Assembly (NCBI GenBank): GCA_964420035.1
Contig: CAYQQR010000020.1
Span: forward strand, 1-64,000
DNA length: 64,000 nucleotides
Direction: 5' to 3'
Origin: CAYQQR01 sp964420035
Lineage (GTDB): Bacteria > Bacteroidota > Bacteroidia > Bacteroidales > SM23-62
Made by a program: the position numbers and the translations under genes. This document shows positions 25,679 to 34,543 of this stretch, in pieces. The first letter of the stretch is position 1. Each line of letters begins with the position of its first letter. Below the pieces are notes generated by a model. That model was given only the letters and a program-made list of their open reading frames with translations. It searched no databases and was not told the origin of the DNA.

Positions 25679-27034
25679 TTAACCAAGTTCCTTGATCATC
25701 AAATTGATACCATGACGGATGATCTGCTGCACCTCGATCTTGGAAGTACAAACAAATTCGCAAAGGGCAAGGTCCTCCTCAGCCACTTCGTAAATGCCCA
25801 GTTGCTCCATTTTATCAATATCTTCAATAAGGATGGACTTGACCAGCTGTACCGGCAGTAGATCCATGGGCAGGACTTTCTCATATTCGCCCGTCATTAC
25901 ATAAGCCCTCTCGCCACCATGAAGATTGGTGTCCAGGCGATACTCCCGGTTGGGTTGTAACCAGGCTGGATATGCATGGCTGGCACTGAATTTATTGATG
26001 CCAGGAACGACCCATCCAAGAAATTCGTAATGATCTCCCTCCGGAATCACCGTGACCTGGGAATCATAATATCCCAAATGACCTTTTTTGGTTATCCGGG
26101 TGCCGGTTAATACGTTACCACTGATATACCTGAGCTTCCCCTCTTTTAAGTTATCCTTGACAATGGGTTCAATAGAGGCACCCCCCATAAGCTTGAAATA
26201 GCGGCGGTTTTTTACTTCCGACCCGGTGAGTGCAATAATTTTGGAGGCATCATACACGCCCTTCATAAACAACCGGCCAATGGAGATCACTTCCTGGGGA
26301 TTGACATACCATACCAGCTCCCCCTTGTTGACGGGTTTGATATGATGAATCTGAATCCCCACATTACCAGCGGGATGCGGACCTTTGAAACGATGTATCC
26401 CGGTTCCCCTGGTGCCGGAATAAACAGCCGATATGGGAAAGGCTGCATTGACAGAAATATGAACCTTTCCTTTCGTCAGTTTTTTAAGGACCTCAACCCC
26501 CAGCTGGAAGGGCTCGGCATAATCCTTTACCACAACATCCATATCCGGAGCCAAAGGAGCCGTATCAAAACCTGAAATAAATATGTCTCGGGGCTCATCC
26601 CCGGGATTGGCTATGATGGCATAGGGTCTTTGCCTGATAGCGGGCCACAGTCCGCTCTTCAGAAGATTCTCTGTAATCTTGCTCTTGTCCATTTTGGCCG
26701 GATCACCGGAGCTGAATTTCTCATATTCATCCCGCTTATCCGGCTCGATCTCAACTTCCAGGATCTTTCTGCGCTCACCCCGGACCACCTCGTTGACGGT
26801 TCCGCTAACGGGCGAACAAAAGAGAATATCCGGAGCTTTTTTATCAAAGAATAAGGGACTGCCGGCCTTCACCGTATCACCGGGCTTGGCCAGAAGCTTG
26901 GGCATATACATGCCCGGGAAATCAATGGGCTTAACGGCATAGGAATCGGCAGGACTGGCCTTAACATAGATCTTCTCGGCTTTCCCTTTAATGCGAATAT
27001 CAAGTCCACGCTTGATCTTGTTAACTTTATTCAT
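25679..27034 (-). CDS. nqrA: Na+-translocating NADH:quinone reductase subunit A
   Basis: This 451-residue subunit is the first gene of the pump operon. The N-terminal segment IKRGLDIRIKGKAE and the GTRGTGIHRFKGPHPAGNVG stretch are characteristic. NqrA is the cytoplasmic face subunit implicated in quinone binding. The gene is preceded by a well-spaced promoter (27067-27096) and, further upstream, by a dispersed hairpin repeat. Confidence 0.95.
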   Translation of the reverse strand: MNKVNKIKRGLDIRIKGKAEKIYVKASPADSYAVKPIDFPGMYMPKLLAKPGDTVKAGSPLFFDKKAPDILFCSPVSGTVNEVVRGERRKILEVEIEPDKRDEYEKFSSGDPAKMDKSKITENLLKSGLWPAIRQRPYAIIANPGDEPRDIFISGFDTAPLAPDMDVVVKDYAEPFQLGVEVLKKLTKGKVHISVNAAFPISAVYSGTRGTGIHRFKGPHPAGNVGIQIHHIKPVNKGELVWYVNPQEVISIGRLFMKGVYDASKIIALTGSEVKNRRYFKLMGGASIEPIVKDNLKEGKLRYISGNVLTGTRITKKGHLGYYDSQVTVIPEGDHYEFLGWVVPGINKFSASHAYPAWLQPNREYRLDTNLHGGERAYVMTGEYEKVLPMDLLPVQLVKSILIEDIDKMEQLGIYEVAEEDLALCEFVCTSKIEVQQIIRHGINLMIKELG

Positions 27035-27066
27035 GTGATAATACGCAATATTTTAATTACGTTTAA

Positions 27067-27096
27067 CAAAAATACCGTTTTTTAGTTCTCGCACAA
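27067..27096 (-). promoter_or_regulatory. Promoter of the nqrABCDEF-apbE operon
   Basis: On the minus strand TTG (27096-27094) and TATTTTTG (27074-27067) are 19 bases apart, a good fit to the Bacteroidota -33/-7 consensus. The ATG of nqrA lies 32 bases downstream. The -33 box directly abuts the repeat that begins at 27097. Confidence 0.65.
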
Positions 27097-27224
27097 TTGA
27101 CTCTCCTCGCGGCAAGCCGCGAGGAACCTTTAGCCCGGCGGAGCCAATCACCGATTAATTGTTTATTTTAACGGTGCTCGCTTATTCCGCTGCAGAGCTA
27201 CGGGGAACGCGCTCGCGTAATTCA
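27097..27224 (+). repeat. Dispersed two-hairpin repeat, long copy
   Basis: The 337-base gap between nqrA and the plug gene holds the nqr promoter and this 128-bp repeat; the remaining about 150 bases show nothing recognisable. The left hairpin is CTCGCGGCAAGCCGCGAG. The right module has GCAGAGCTACGGGGAACGCG followed by CTCGCGTAATTCA. Between them is an A/T-rich linker GATTAATTGTTTATTTTAA shared exactly with the copy at 49856-49961. A 22-base insertion relative to that copy is present. Confidence 0.8.
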
Positions 27225-27371
27225 ATGTAAGTTGTTGACCTTAAAGTCTATATAAATGAATATAGGTCAATATGTTGAGATATAGATTATTTAATGAAAA
27301 ACTGTTTTACAACATACGTTAATTTTTTCACAATACAATATAAAACCCCCCGTGGATAAAGCGTTTCAAAT

Positions 27372-28664
27372 ATGAGAACCCTCATAAATCCTATAATTCT
27401 TACCCTCAGCCTGTCCTGCCTTTTACTGAACCCGGCAGGGGCTATGATCTTTCCTGCCGACACAGCCATAGAAAACCGGATATTCAAGGAAGAAATACAA
27501 ACAGTGCTCTTCCACCGTGAAGGTTGGGAATTGAGCTATCCGGTTATCGAACTGAACGGACCCGACAGACTGCTTATTCGTTTTGATGATCTTTCGGATG
27601 TTGCCAGCAACTTCTGTTACACCATCATACACTGCGATTCACGATGGTTTCCTACCCCCATGCCCAGGGACGATTATATCCTGGGCATGGACCATCCCCA
27701 GATCAGTAATTATGAATTCTCCTACAATACATACCAGGGTTTCGTACATTACTCGCTGATCCTTCCAAATGAAGATCTTCAGCCAAGACTATCGGGAAAT
27801 TACATACTCTACGTTTACGAAAACTTCGACTACAATCAGCCGGTGCTGACCCGCCGCTTTGTGATCGCCGAAAAACAGGTACATATCGACGCGGAAGTTA
27901 AAAGACCCGTACTCTCCGAATACCAGGAAACCGGTCAGCAAATAAACTTTTCAATCAATTACGGGAATTTTCCCATTGACGATCCCTACAGCAACATCCG
28001 GGTCAGCCTCCTGAAAAACAACCGCTGGGATAACGCCATTGTCAACCTGCGCCCCCTCTTTGCACAGCCGGGCATTTTGGATTACAGCTACCAGGAAGAG
28101 AATATTTTTCCCGGCGGTGGGGAGTACCGGTACTTCGACATTAAAAGTCTGCGCTACCAAAGCATGTATGTCAGAAACATAAAATATCGTGCCCCCTTTT
28201 TCCACGTTGAGCTTTTTCCGGATGAATTGCGAACCTACAAGGTCTATTTCTATGAAGAGGACCTAAACGGGAAATACTACGTGGATATCCAGGAAGGAAC
28301 CAAAAGACACCTGGAAGCCGATTATGTTCACGTGCATTTTACTCTGCCCTACGAGGCCCCGCTCATCGATGGCAACATCTATGTTTTTGGCGGTCTGACC
28401 AATTGGGCCCACAACCCCGGGAATGAAATGGAATATGACTTTGAAAATAAGGCTTACCGCCTGACCCTTTTCCTGAAACAGGGTTACTACAATTACGTCT
28501 ACCATTACCTCAGAGAGAGCGCCCCCATGGCCGATGTTTCCTTCATAGAAGGAAGTCATTTCGAGACAGAGAACGATTATCTGATATACGTCTATTACCA
28601 GTCAAATACCAGCCGGTATGAAAGAGTCATCGGATACCAGATTATCAACAGTGTTAACAAATAG
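27372..28664 (+). CDS. Type IX secretion system plug-type protein (DUF5103)
   Basis: This 430-residue exported protein has a signal peptide (about 1-24, ending PAGA) and the DUF5103 pattern: ELNGPDRLLIRFDDLS, HCDSRWFPT, and a C-terminal immunoglobulin-like part containing YVFGGLTNW. In Flavobacterium a protein of this family plugs the periplasmic side of the SprA translocon when no substrate is moving. The assignment follows family knowledge; SprA itself is not in the window. The gene stands alone, with no clear promoter box seen. Confidence 0.8.
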   Translation: MRTLINPIILTLSLSCLLLNPAGAMIFPADTAIENRIFKEEIQTVLFHREGWELSYPVIELNGPDRLLIRFDDLSDVASNFCYTIIHCDSRWFPTPMPRDDYILGMDHPQISNYEFSYNTYQGFVHYSLILPNEDLQPRLSGNYILYVYENFDYNQPVLTRRFVIAEKQVHIDAEVKRPVLSEYQETGQQINFSINYGNFPIDDPYSNIRVSLLKNNRWDNAIVNLRPLFAQPGILDYSYQEENIFPGGGEYRYFDIKSLRYQSMYVRNIKYRAPFFHVELFPDELRTYKVYFYEEDLNGKYYVDIQEGTKRHLEADYVHVHFTLPYEAPLIDGNIYVFGGLTNWAHNPGNEMEYDFENKAYRLTLFLKQGYYNYVYHYLRESAPMADVSFIEGSHFETENDYLIYVYYQSNTSRYERVIGYQIINSVNK

Positions 28665-28775
28665 AGCGTGAGCGCATTACAGAGGTCCGGCAAAAATTGG
28701 ATTTCAGATTGTAATTATTTTTAGCGATATTTGTAACATTCCAAACAATTTTATACGAATTATACATCAAATTTT

Positions 28776-28976
28776 ATGCAAGTTTCAAAAGAGACATTCA
28801 TTGAAGATTTAGTTGACAAGGTACCCGGCTCGGTACAATACATGATGGACAAAGGCATTATGTGCATTGCTTGCGGAGAACCCATCTGGGGCACCGTTGA
28901 AGAAGTAACGCGCGACAAAGGATTTAATGACAAACAGATCGATACGATGCTCAGTGATCTGAACCGGCTCACATAG
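28776..28976 (+). CDS. DUF1858 domain protein
   Basis: This 66-residue protein has the DUF1858 pattern: an N-terminal helix pair (FIEDLVDKVPGSVQYMMDKG) and a Cys-x2-Cys in IMCIACGEP, then the GTVEEVTRDKGF helix. Such domains occur alone or fused to redox proteins and may bind metal or a thiol partner, but no activity is established. It is separated from the convergent hldD by 6 bases. Confidence 0.82.
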   Translation: MQVSKETFIEDLVDKVPGSVQYMMDKGIMCIACGEPIWGTVEEVTRDKGFNDKQIDTMLSDLNRLT

Positions 28977-28982
28977 CTCCTC

Positions 28983-29948
28983 TTAGAAACATTGCGATTT
29001 TTCCAGGTAATTCAGTACATAATCTCTGACCCCTTCCTCCAGGGAGGCGAAGGAGCTGTTGTACCCGGCTGCACGGACTTTCTCCATGGGGGCTTCCGTA
29101 AAGTACTGATATTTGTCCCGGATGTCTTCCGGTGTATCGATGTATTCTATTTTTTCAGGAATATTCAGGGCCTTAAACACGCTGCCTGCAAGGTCGTTGA
29201 AGCCGCGGGCCTTCCCGGTCCCGGCGTTGTAGATGCCATTGCCCGGACGGTGTTCCATGAAATACAGCATCAGGTCGCAAACATCCTTGACATAAATGAA
29301 ATCCCTGAGCTGTTCGCCGTCTGCGTATTCCGGCTTGTGTGAGCGGAACAGCCTGACCGTACCCTCTTCCTTGATCTGCCGGTAGGCATGGAACACCACA
29401 CTGGCCATGCGTCCTTTGTGATATTCATTGGGCCCGTAAACATTGAAGAATTTAAATCCTGCCCAGAAAAAAGGTTTCCGTTTTTGCTGAAGGACCCATT
29501 TATCGAATTCGTTTTTTGATTCCCCGTATGGATTCAAGGGTTTCAGCCGGGGAACAAGATCATGATCATCTTTATAGCCAAGGGAACCGTCTCCGTATGT
29601 GGCTGCTGAAGAAGCGTAGATCAGCGGCAAACCGAATTCCAGGCATTGCTCCCATACTTTCCTGGAATAACCGGTATTGAGATGTTCAAATACCTGCCGG
29701 TCGAATTCTGCCGTGTCGGTACGGGCACCCAGGTGGAGGACCATCTGGACCATCCGGTGGTTTTTCCCCAACCAGGCAATGAATTCTTCCCGTTCAACCA
29801 TTTCTGTAAGCCCTTTCCCCGCCAGGTTCCTTTCCTTGTTCTTTTTACTGAAATCGTCCACTGCCACAACATCCCTGTATCCCTTATTGTTGAGGGTGGA
29901 TACCATCGCACTGCCGATAAAACCTGCAGCACCTGTAACAATGATCAT
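28983..29948 (-). CDS. hldD: ADP-L-glycero-D-manno-heptose 6-epimerase
   Basis: This 321-residue short-chain dehydrogenase-type epimerase converts ADP-D,D-heptose to the L,D form used in lipopolysaccharide. NAD(P) is bound by the TGAAGFIGS segment (residues 5-13); the catalytic Tyr and Lys lie in NPYGESKNEFD (YxxxK), and SSAATYGDG holds the Ser. FFNVYGPNEYHKGRM is typical for the family. It completes the pathway begun by gmhB at 13487. Other sugar epimerases are possible, but the AATYGDG and PNEYHKGRMAS pattern favours HldD. Confidence 0.88.
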   Translation of the reverse strand: MIIVTGAAGFIGSAMVSTLNNKGYRDVVAVDDFSKKNKERNLAGKGLTEMVEREEFIAWLGKNHRMVQMVLHLGARTDTAEFDRQVFEHLNTGYSRKVWEQCLEFGLPLIYASSAATYGDGSLGYKDDHDLVPRLKPLNPYGESKNEFDKWVLQQKRKPFFWAGFKFFNVYGPNEYHKGRMASVVFHAYRQIKEEGTVRLFRSHKPEYADGEQLRDFIYVKDVCDLMLYFMEHRPGNGIYNAGTGKARGFNDLAGSVFKALNIPEKIEYIDTPEDIRDKYQYFTEAPMEKVRAAGYNSSFASLEEGVRDYVLNYLEKSQCF

Positions 29949-29979
29949 ATTGAACTCAATTTATTCCGGAGCGTTATAC

Positions 29980-29987
29980 TACCTTTG
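29980..29987 (+). promoter_or_regulatory. -7 box before the pterin synthase gene
   Basis: TACCTTTG matches TAnnTTTG and ends 55 bases before the ATG at 30043. A TTGA at 29950-29953 is 26 bases upstream, longer than the usual spacing. Confidence 0.35.
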
Positions 29988-30042
29988 TTAAAATTTCAAT
30001 AATTCCGCTAAATATAGTTTATTTGCCCATAATTACCCGAAA

Positions 30043-30456
30043 ATGTTATACCTCACCAGGAGAGAACGGTTTAATGCGGCCCATCGCTTGTACAGAAGCG
30101 ACTGGTCGGAAGAGAAAAACCTGGAAGTCTATGGTAAATGCTCGAATCCCAACTGGCACGGACATAACTATGACCTTCACGTGACCGTAAAAGGCGAAAT
30201 GAAACCCGGCATTGGCTATCTTATCGACCTGAAAACCCTGAGCGAGATTATCCGTGAAAAGGTCATTGACAAACTGGACCATAAAAACATCAATCTTGAA
30301 GTGGATTTCATGAAAGACCGCATCGCCTCAACGGAAAATATTGCCATCGCGATATGGAAGCAACTGGAGCCGCACATCAGGATGCTGGGCATCGAGCTTC
30401 ACCGTGTGCGCCTTGAAGAAACCGAAAACAATGCCGTGGAATATTATGGAGGCTGA
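30043..30456 (+). CDS. 6-pyruvoyltetrahydropterin synthase (animal-type PTPS)
   Basis: This 137-residue enzyme belongs to the PTPS/QueD family and would convert 7,8-dihydroneopterin triphosphate. Zinc ligands are in NAAHRLY and in the HGH of CSNPNWHGH. The catalytic Cys lies five residues before HGH (Cx5HGH), the pattern of true 6-pyruvoyltetrahydropterin synthases, whereas QueD has Cx3HGH. Downstream LDHKNINLEVDF and STENIAIAIW also resemble the animal enzyme. With folE 24 bases downstream, this suggests tetrahydrobiopterin-type pterin synthesis instead of, or besides, queuosine. No sepiapterin reductase candidate is in the window. Confidence 0.85.
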   Translation: MLYLTRRERFNAAHRLYRSDWSEEKNLEVYGKCSNPNWHGHNYDLHVTVKGEMKPGIGYLIDLKTLSEIIREKVIDKLDHKNINLEVDFMKDRIASTENIAIAIWKQLEPHIRMLGIELHRVRLEETENNAVEYYGG

Positions 30457-30480
30457 CTTAAATCATCAATATCATATACA

Positions 30481-31119
30481 ATGAAGATAATAAATAACGG
30501 TACGATTCAGAATGAAGAAATTGGCTACCAGCGAATTGACGAATTCAATGACGAAAAGACCGATCGCCTCAAAGAGCTGTATGCAGGTATATTGGATAAC
30601 ATCGGGGAGGATCCGAAACGGGAAGGCCTGAAGGATACCCCCCTGCGGGTGGCCAAAGCCATCCAGTTCCTTACCCATGGGAATAACCTGGACCCCAAAA
30701 AGATTATTCAATCCGCCAAGTTCAAGGAAGATTATGATGAAATGGTGATCGTAAAGGACATTGATATTTTTTCACTTTGTGAGCACCATATGATCCCCTT
30801 CATCGGCAAGGCTCATGTAGCCTACATCCCGAAGGGCTACATTACCGGTTTGAGCAAAATTGCCCGCGTGGCGGAAGCCTATGCCAGGCGACTGCAGGTA
30901 CAGGAAAGACTTACCATGCAGATACGGGATTGCATACAGGAAACTCTGAATCCACAGGGTGTTGCTGTGGTGATCGAAGCCAGGCACATGTGCATGGTCA
31001 TGCGGGGCATACAAAAGCAAAATTCGGTAACCACCACCTCCGCCTTTACCGGAGCCTTTTTACACAAGGCCTCCACAAGGGAAGAGTTCATTGAGCTGAT
31101 AGGAACCAAACTTGCATAG
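30481..31119 (+). CDS. folE: GTP cyclohydrolase I
   Basis: This 212-residue enzyme turns GTP into dihydroneopterin triphosphate, the shared precursor of folate, biopterin and queuosine. Zinc is held by the Cys and His of SLCEHHMIPF (about residues 98-107) and by the Cys of HMCMVMRG. The GKAHVAYIPKGYITGLSK segment is highly conserved. It lies 24 bases after the PTPS gene, which would use its product, and 27 bases before fabD. Confidence 0.95.
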   Translation: MKIINNGTIQNEEIGYQRIDEFNDEKTDRLKELYAGILDNIGEDPKREGLKDTPLRVAKAIQFLTHGNNLDPKKIIQSAKFKEDYDEMVIVKDIDIFSLCEHHMIPFIGKAHVAYIPKGYITGLSKIARVAEAYARRLQVQERLTMQIRDCIQETLNPQGVAVVIEARHMCMVMRGIQKQNSVTTTSAFTGAFLHKASTREEFIELIGTKLA

Positions 31120-31146
31120 TCAAACCATTATTAATCCCACGATAGC

Positions 31147-32022
31147 ATGAAAGCATACGTATTCCCAGGCCAGGGTGCCCAGTATGTCGGTATGGGCAAG
31201 GATCTTTATGAAGCAAAACCGGATTCCAGGGAGCTGTTTGAACAAGCCAACAGGCTCCTTGGATTCAGGATCACCGATCTGATGTTTGAAGGAAGCGACG
31301 AGGACCTTCGATCCACCAGGGTCACCCAACCTGCCATTTTCCTGCATTCTGTAATTCTGGCCGGAAGTCTGAAGAATTTTGAACCCGCCATGGTAGCAGG
31401 TCATTCCCTGGGAGAATTTTCTGCCCTGGTGGCCAACCAATGCCTGGAATTTGAGGACGGACTCCGCCTGGTGTCCCAAAGATCACAAGCCATGCAAAAA
31501 GCTTGTGAAACCGAACCCTCCACCATGGCCGCTGTCATCGGGCTGGACGATGAAACCGTACGGGACCTATGCGGGAGTATCGATGAGATCGTGGTTCCCG
31601 CCAATTTCAACAGTCCGGGACAAATCGTTATCTCCGGCTCCATGGCCGGCATTGACAAGGCTATTGAACTCTTGTCGGCTAAAGGTGCCAAACGAGCCAT
31701 CAAACTTAAAGTGGGCGGCGCTTTCCACTCCCCCCTGATGGAACCGGCCCGGATAGAGCTGCAGGAAGCCATTGAAAATACAGAATTCCACCAGCCCTTA
31801 TGCCCGGTCTACCAAAATGTGGATGCCCAGGCCCACTCCGATCCTAAAGAGATTCAGCAGAACCTGGTGGCCCAGCTGACCTCCCCCGTCCAGTGGACCC
31901 ATACGGTACGACAAATGATACAGGACGGAGCCAGCTCCTTTACCGAGGTCGGACCGGGTAAAGTATTGCAGGGTCTCATCCGCAAGATCAACAGAGAGAT
32001 CCCCGTGGAGGATGTGGAATAG
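31147..32022 (+). CDS. fabD: Malonyl-CoA:acyl-carrier-protein transacylase
   Basis: This 291-residue enzyme loads malonate onto acyl carrier protein for fatty acid synthesis. The start VFPGQGAQYVGMG, the active-site serine S87 in GHSLGE, and the catalytic His in GAFHSPLM are all present. The length is normal. No other fab gene is adjacent; it sits between folE and thrA and may be transcribed with folE. Confidence 0.95.
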   Translation: MKAYVFPGQGAQYVGMGKDLYEAKPDSRELFEQANRLLGFRITDLMFEGSDEDLRSTRVTQPAIFLHSVILAGSLKNFEPAMVAGHSLGEFSALVANQCLEFEDGLRLVSQRSQAMQKACETEPSTMAAVIGLDDETVRDLCGSIDEIVVPANFNSPGQIVISGSMAGIDKAIELLSAKGAKRAIKLKVGGAFHSPLMEPARIELQEAIENTEFHQPLCPVYQNVDAQAHSDPKEIQQNLVAQLTSPVQWTHTVRQMIQDGASSFTEVGPGKVLQGLIRKINREIPVEDVE

Positions 32023-32076
32023 AAATAAGCTTTTAAATTTTTAGTTATTCTATATAAAAAGTTAATATTTGTAATC

Positions 32077-32084
32077 TATTTTTG
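32077..32084 (+). promoter_or_regulatory. -7 box before thrA
   Basis: TATTTTTG matches TAnnTTTG and ends 23 bases before the ATG at 32108. No good -33 box is seen. The 85-base gap after fabD agrees with a new transcription start here. Confidence 0.4.
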
Positions 32085-32107
32085 CAGATATGTAACGAAC
32101 TGTCTTG

Positions 32108-34543
32108 ATGAAGGTTTTAAAATTTGGAGGTTCTTCGGTTGCCACACCGGAAAACATGCAGCAGGTCAACCGCATTATTTCGGCCGGGAAGAGGCCGTTA
32201 CTGGTGGTTGTTTCTGCATTTGCCGGAGTTACCGATCAGCTGGTGAAAATTGCCGCACAAGCCCGTGAAGGGAATGAATCCTACAAGGAGCTCCTGGAAG
32301 ACATTGAGAACCGGCATTATGATACCATCCGAAGCCTCTTCTCTGCAAAGGATCAATCGGGAATCCTGGCCGGCGTCAAGGTTCTGATCAATGAGCTGGA
32401 GGACAACCTTTACGGAACCTTTCTGCTGAGGGATCTGACACCCAAGACCTATGACAGGATTCTGTGTACCGGGGAATTGCTGTCATCCCACATCCTGAGT
32501 TTTTTGGTGCAGGGTGCCGTATGGGTCGACAGCAGAACCCTGATCGGGACCGACAGCAGTTTTGGTAATGCTAAAGTGGATTTCGGTCTTACAGAAACCA
32601 CCATCCGCAAGCATTTTGAAGAGTTCAGCCAGGTAGCCATCCTTCCGGGCTTCATGGGAAGCGACCCGGACGGGAACACCACAACCCTGGGCCGTGGCGG
32701 CTCCGACTACACCGCCAGCATACTGGCTGCGTCGCTGGATGCGGAGTTACTGGAGATATGGACCGATGTGGATGGTTTCATGACCGCTGATCCCAGGCGG
32801 GTGGAACGGGCCTATCCTATAGAATACATGAGCTATGCGGAAGCCATGGAGCTATCGCATTTCGGAGCAAAAGTGATCTATACCCCGACCATCCAACCGG
32901 TTTATGAGAAGAAGATCCCCATTGCCCTGAAGAATACCTTTAAACCCGGGCAGCCCGGCACCACGATAGGAGTGAAAAAGGAGGGAGAGAACGGGCACAT
33001 CATCAAGGGCATCTCATCCATCGACGACATCACCCTGATCACCTTGCAGGGTGCCGGACTGGCAGGGGTGACCGGTACGGCCATGAGACTGTTTGGCGCC
33101 CTGGCCGGGAATCAGATCAACATCATATTGATCACCCAGGCCTCTTCCGAGTTTTCCATAACCTTTGCCGTTCGTCCGGAAGATGCTGCCCGGGCCAACC
33201 GGGTAATCCGGGAAGAATTCAGCCTGGAGCTAGAAAGCCGTCATTCGGTGAATATCAGTATGGAGGAGGAACTCAGCATCATCGCCATCGTAGGAGAAGG
33301 GATGATCAATACCCCCGGGATCTCCTCCCGGCTCTTCGGAGCCCTGGCAAGGAACGGTATATCGGTGATCGCCACGGCCCAGGGTTCTTCGGAAATGAAC
33401 ATATCGGTGGTGATTCGCAAGGAGAGTCTCAAGAAAGCACTGAATGCCATTCATGAAGACTTTTTCCTGAGCAGTTACAAGGAAGTGCATATTTTCCAGG
33501 TTGGGGTCGGAAATGTAGGGAAGATCCTGCTCCAGCAGATCAGGGCCCAGCAGGAAAAGCTTATGCGGGAGGAAGGGATCAAGATCAATGTAGTGGGACT
33601 TTCCAACACGCGTAAAATGGTGATCTCGGAAAAAGGCATCGATCTGGATGTTTATGAAAAGATCATGGAGAATGGCCATGAAGCGAACCTGAACGGATTC
33701 ATAGCAGGAATACGGGAGCTGAACCTGAGGAACTCGGTATTCATCGATTGTACCGCCGATGAAGCGATTTCTCAAAAATATTTCGATCTTTTCAACAGTT
33801 ACGTGAACGTGGTCACACCCAACAAGATTGCATGTTCTTCGGAATACAGCCTGTATAAGAAACTGAAAGAGACCTCCAAAAAGAAAGGGGTCCGCTTCAT
33901 CTTTGAAACAAACGTAGGCGCAGGCTTGCCGGTCATAAAGACGATAAATGACCTGCTTAACTCGGGCGACAGGATACTTGGACTGGAAGCTGTGCTGAGC
34001 GGTACCCTGAACTTTATTTTCAATACGATAAGCGAAGATATCTCTTTCAGCCAGGCCGTCAGAATGGCCATGGAGAGCGGGTATTCCGAACCCGATCCCA
34101 GAGAGGACCTCAGCGGAACGGATGTCATACGCAAACTGATGATCCTGGCCCGCGAATCGGGTTATCCCGTTGAGCGGCATGAGGTTCAATTCACCCCCCT
34201 CCTGCCGGAAGATTGCTTCAAGGGCAGCCTGGAAGATTTCTGGGAAAAGATCAAAAGCTACGACGGTCATTTTGAAAAGGAAAGACAAAAGCTCCAGGCA
34301 AAAGGAGAAGAATGGCGCTTCATGGCACGCCTTGAAAAGGGGGTCCCCAGTGTAGCCCTGACTTCCGTACCCGGGAACCATCCCAGTTCCCCCATGGAAG
34401 GGAGCAACAACATCATACTCCTGACCACGGAAAGATACAAGGATCATCCCATGATCATCAAAGGATATGGTGCCGGGGCAGAGGTTACGGCTGCCGGAGT
34501 TTTTGCCGATATCATCAGTCTGGCACACAACGGAAGCGCATGA
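32108..34543 (+). CDS. thrA: Bifunctional aspartokinase/homoserine dehydrogenase
   Basis: The protein has 811 residues from the ATG at 32108 (a TTG directly before it is less likely). The aspartokinase part (about 1-290) starts KVLKFGGSSVA and has the TTLGRGGSDYTAS segment. Two ACT regulatory units follow (about 305-455). The homoserine dehydrogenase part (about 460-811) starts at QVGVGNVGKILL and includes FETNVGAGLPVI and GTLNFIFN. It carries out the first and third steps of threonine/methionine synthesis. It overlaps the HAD gene by 4 bases and heads the thr operon; threonine feedback through the ACT domains is expected from the family. Confidence 0.96.
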   Translation: MKVLKFGGSSVATPENMQQVNRIISAGKRPLLVVVSAFAGVTDQLVKIAAQAREGNESYKELLEDIENRHYDTIRSLFSAKDQSGILAGVKVLINELEDNLYGTFLLRDLTPKTYDRILCTGELLSSHILSFLVQGAVWVDSRTLIGTDSSFGNAKVDFGLTETTIRKHFEEFSQVAILPGFMGSDPDGNTTTLGRGGSDYTASILAASLDAELLEIWTDVDGFMTADPRRVERAYPIEYMSYAEAMELSHFGAKVIYTPTIQPVYEKKIPIALKNTFKPGQPGTTIGVKKEGENGHIIKGISSIDDITLITLQGAGLAGVTGTAMRLFGALAGNQINIILITQASSEFSITFAVRPEDAARANRVIREEFSLELESRHSVNISMEEELSIIAIVGEGMINTPGISSRLFGALARNGISVIATAQGSSEMNISVVIRKESLKKALNAIHEDFFLSSYKEVHIFQVGVGNVGKILLQQIRAQQEKLMREEGIKINVVGLSNTRKMVISEKGIDLDVYEKIMENGHEANLNGFIAGIRELNLRNSVFIDCTADEAISQKYFDLFNSYVNVVTPNKIACSSEYSLYKKLKETSKKKGVRFIFETNVGAGLPVIKTINDLLNSGDRILGLEAVLSGTLNFIFNTISEDISFSQAVRMAMESGYSEPDPREDLSGTDVIRKLMILARESGYPVERHEVQFTPLLPEDCFKGSLEDFWEKIKSYDGHFEKERQKLQAKGEEWRFMARLEKGVPSVALTSVPGNHPSSPMEGSNNIILLTTERYKDHPMIIKGYGAGAEVTAAGVFADIISLAHNGSA

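Noticed and set aside
22456..27034. RNF complex instead of NQR
   Set aside because: The six-gene order, the NqrA family protein at the front and the NqrF ferredoxin-FAD-NAD protein at the end are diagnostic for Na+-NQR.
27097..27224. CRISPR array or attachment site
   Set aside because: The repeats are single dispersed copies of different length with internal hairpins, not regularly spaced direct repeats, and no integrase or cas gene is nearby.
28664..28682. Further copy of the dispersed repeat after the plug gene
   Set aside because: On the minus strand it reads AATGCGCTCACG, similar to the right module, but the match is too short and lacks the hairpin.
33230..34528. 432-codon minus-strand open frame opposite thrA
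   Set aside because: The thrA domains are unambiguous over this stretch and the antisense product resembles no protein family.
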